This document shows positions 60,680 through 64,000 of a DNA stretch of 64,000 nt, in pieces. Position numbers and translations under genes: made by a program. This stretch comes from Augochlora pura (taxonomy: Eukaryota > Arthropoda > Insecta > Hymenoptera > Halictidae). The DNA lies in NCBI RefSeq assembly GCF_028453695.1, contig NC_135781.1, forward strand, positions 4,662,779 through 4,726,778, written 5' to 3'. Position 1 is the first letter of the stretch; every line of letters starts with the position of its first letter. Under the pieces are notes generated by a model. It did not search any database and was not told where the DNA came from. It saw only the letters and a program-made list of their open reading frames with translations.

Positions 60680-63600
60680 CTGTAAAACGAGCAACGAAAA
60701 GGCTGAAGCATCCCGTGCATTTCTTTTCATTCCGAAAATTTCATCGGAGACGTATGGGTGGACAACGAATCTCATGGATTTATGGTATACATTTCTATAT
60801 ATATTCCCTTTAGTATTTTTGTCTATTTAAAAAATATTTATATATATCTATAGCATGGTCAAGGTGCTGTAAATGAGTAGACGAAATTTAAAACAGTGAA
60901 AGTGATTGAAAACATTTAAGATTATCTCGCGAAGAGTGTTATTATATTTTATTGGCCAGACTTGAAGGGTTAAACTCACTGGTCCTTCAAATTCGCGACG
61001 ATTTCTTTTTGTAATTCATTTTGATTGTTCAATTTCAAAGCAGCCAGATCACGTTATTAACATTAGCAACGCTATCATCGTAAGCGATGACCCGCGATGA
61101 CCGGAGATCTGTCTGCGTGTGGTAACGAAAATCATCGTTCCTTTTTTCCGTTTTTCCTTAGAAATACATAGCCGATACAGTCCTATTTTTATCATACACC
61201 GACCGTTTCTAAACAAACGCGGAAACCAGTGTTCAGAGATTGCAGCTGGAAAACTCGATAAAATTCGCGACGCGTTTGAAACAGTCCGGAAGCGATGGAT
61301 TCTATCGTATTTTGCAATTATACCGATCACGATAACAGATGTTTTATAATCGTTTTAATTGCGTAACGATGCCGTTGAAATAATCATTTTTTAACTCTCG
61401 ATTGTCTTTCAATGACGCGACAATTAATGATTTAGATGATCGATCGTATCGGTATTTTGACTTCGACGCAAAGAAGTTTTTTTTGTAACAGATGAAAGGG
61501 AGCTAAAGCCAAGTAGCTTATGGAAGCATGAATTTCCCCGTGAAACCTGTCCGCTAGTCACCAAAGGGTTTGCGAAGCAAACGTTCCTTTTCAGAGAAAA
61601 TCTACGCGAACATCCTGCAGCAGAAAACGCGGATCAGTTGCAGCGACTTCCATCGATGTTTGGACGCTCTTTGAAAAGGAATAACTTGCCCAATATTGAA
61701 CCAAACTATTTAGAGATTTTTGAGAAAACGGAGAGGATTAGTGTACTAAATAACGAGCGAATGAAAACGAACTTGCAACCTCATTAATAAAGTTATTTGA
61801 TAATTGTAATTTGAGAGCTGTGACCAATTAATATTACTGAAAGAAAATAATCATTCACTGGTGCAGAAAAGGGGTGTCATTCCGCAAGAAATAGTTTTTA
61901 ATAAAAGAAGTAAGTATATAAAAATATAATGTAAATAAAATATATTTTAAAATATACCGAAATGAAATATATATTATAATATATCAAATAAAATGTATAA
62001 TCAAATAAACTATTATCTAACACAACTATCGAGCCCTCGACACGACTAGTATTATATTGTTTCAGAATAATACCAGGACTGGATTCATTTAAACTTTGTA
62101 CACTTTATATTATAATACCAAAAATTATATCCTAATATATATCCAAATATTTCTAAAAAATGTTTACCTAAAAACCAGACATTCCAACTGGTTTGGTACT
62201 TCTAGCGTTAAAATAATATATATCAAGCATTGTTATTTCAAAAGTGGCCACAAGCATGGCAGTAATTATGAAATAACATATTATTCGAAATAACATTCCA
62301 AATCTCGATCTTCGAGCGACGATCGGTACGAATTAGAATACAAGTTCGATGGTCCGATTCGCAGCCGAACCTGTTGCATAACGATTAACGATGGGTTCCA
62401 CAAACGTCACAGATTCCCGTCGCGTCACGGCGCAGCAAATAAGTCGCCGTCGCTTGTATAACGACAACGATCTCGATATCCGACGAAGACACGGAGCCTC
62501 GATCTAAACCGTGTTAACAGGCGTGAGAGACAGACTTCAGCAAAGATTTATTCGCGAGGATCGGGATCCAGGCTCGGGGAAACTGGCGCATTCACTGGGA
62601 CGGCGAACAAAGTTAAGACATCGCTCGCTAATGAACCGTATCGCGTAATTCGATCGTGTTGCGACGTTCACGCCGCCAGGCTATCGAGGATTTCTGTTCT
62701 GCGTTTCGCCATGGACGCGCGGGACGCGAAACGATTAGCGATCGATTGTTGGAAAATTACGGCTCCCGCGATCTAAATTTCTGCCGGCTTGGAAACTACT
62801 CCCCGTCTTTGGATTTCATGAAAGCGTCGTTTAGAATATTATGTCTCAGCTGCGCGATGCTGCGATAATATATAAATCCGATATAACACACGCTTCTACG
62901 TGAAATAATAAACTGCGACATTTTTATCAATGGAATGTTTACGGAATTTCAATTCCGTTTCAGCTCCTTTATTCAGAGATTTGTTAGCATATCGTAGACC
63001 GTGTATCGGCACGGTTAGCGCAAGATGTGTATTAATTGGCTTGCGACTGCGTCCGACGCGGTGCATAAACGACGAAAAGAAAGGTCGAAATAGAATCTTG
63101 AAATGAAACAGAAAACAGTAATTAAGCGGAACAATTTATTTCCACTGAAACCCTGGCACTGGTAATTGTTGCAAGGAAAATATTCGATTAACTGTTAGAA
63201 TATTATTCTCCTACGAATTTCCGTCGTAAACTCACAAACCCCGTAATCGACGAACAAAAGATTTAACAGATTCGTTCGAGCCTCGATAAAAATGTGGCAA
63301 CATGATTTATCTAACCATTGTCCAGGGTTCGCGATCGTTCGAGGAAGCGGCCAACGAAATCGCGGAATGGAAATCGACGGAAAAATGAATCGGATCGTGA
63401 CCGACGGTAGTCTGGAGGGGCGACGTATCCAGAACGGCGCCTGCAGGTGGGACCGACACAGGTGTGCCGGAATTTTCCCCGCGTTATCCACCGAAATAAA
63501 AGCAGAGGCGTTCTCCCACAGAAAGTCGATAGTCATGCTACGGCGACGATCGTACACGCATTCAGTGTGGGCATTACAGTTACGCGTTACACACAGGATC

Positions 63601-64000
63601 CTCGTAACTGTAACCCGACAGTTCCCAGGGTTTTTTTATCATTTTGAGATCAGCGGGCGGGATCGACCCGGAAACGAGAAACTATGGCGAGAGAGAACGA
63701 GAGTCGCGTCTCGAAAAACTTTGTCACGGGCCGCGGCCTGATCAATGATAGCGACCGCTTGCACGAGATTTCGTTAAAAAGGTCGGCCCCGAATGCCGTG
63801 CGCGCGCGATCGTTACTATTCGGCCGCGCGAGACCCTCTCGCGGGAACAATTAGGCGAACCGCGCGGACAAAACGTGGCGGAAACGTTCCGAGAGTCAGG
63901 TGGAAACGGGCCCGCCGATTATCGCTGGCATCGCCTGTCAGCGAACGTTTAATAAGTGGGAGACTCGCGATTTTGCGGAATTTTTGCGGCGCTGATTTCG
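60680..64000. other. Upstream intron or 5' region of GCH1
   Basis: By phase, sequence immediately upstream of 60,679 must be intron. I looked on the minus strand for a start codon followed by a short frame ending in one base of a codon and GT, and found none convincing. It is AT-rich at 60.8-62.3 kb, with a TATA-rich patch near 61,910-62,010, and GC-rich at 62.4-62.8 and 63.2-64.0 kb. The missing 5' coding exon may be very short here or lie beyond the window. Confidence 0.6.

Noticed and set aside
1..64000. tRNA, rRNA and well-known conserved insect microRNAs
   Set aside because: No GGTTCGA-type box with a foldable cloverleaf and no remembered conserved microRNA seed was seen by eye; a covariance search was not possible.

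Overview
This window is nuclear DNA from an insect, most likely a hymenopteran (bee, wasp or ant). Three things point there. One gene is a spliced GTP cyclohydrolase I whose catalytic core reads like the insect (Drosophila Punch) enzyme. An inverted-repeat element with TACAGGGTGTCCCAAAA ends is of a kind I associate with hymenopteran genomes. GC-rich blocks of 0.5-1 kb alternate with very AT-rich ones. No prokaryotic gene organisation is present. Nearly all open frames in the first 42.9 kb look like chance frames in the GC-rich blocks. Layout: 1-42.9 kb has no gene I can support. It holds diverged tandem repeats, microsatellites and small mobile elements: a probable solo LTR (16.1 kb), three TTAA-flanked piggyBac-like miniature elements (16.5, 28.4 and 32.0 kb), a perfect hairpin made of two mariner-type ends (17.6 kb) and a foldback element (38.9 kb). 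A CT/CpG-rich block at about 36.4-37.5 kb looks like a promoter or non-coding 5' exon of a gene not otherwise seen. From 42,936 to 47,314 on the plus strand lies a multi-exon gene for a protein I do not recognise, with coiled coils and Cys/Pro-rich clusters. Exons 1-2-3 and 5-6 join cleanly. The exon 3/4 link, and so whether this is one gene or two, and the last splice are uncertain. Two introns carry copies of one small TA-flanked element. From 60,679 down to 51,331 on the minus strand lie the last four coding exons of GTP cyclohydrolase I (Pu/GCH1), all with matching splice phases and an intact zinc site. The first coding exon was not found between 60,680 and 64,000. The two genes converge tail to tail about 4 kb apart, and nothing in the sequence links their functions. 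The enzyme makes the precursor of tetrahydrobiopterin and pteridine pigments. The coiled-coil protein is the best candidate here for undescribed biology.
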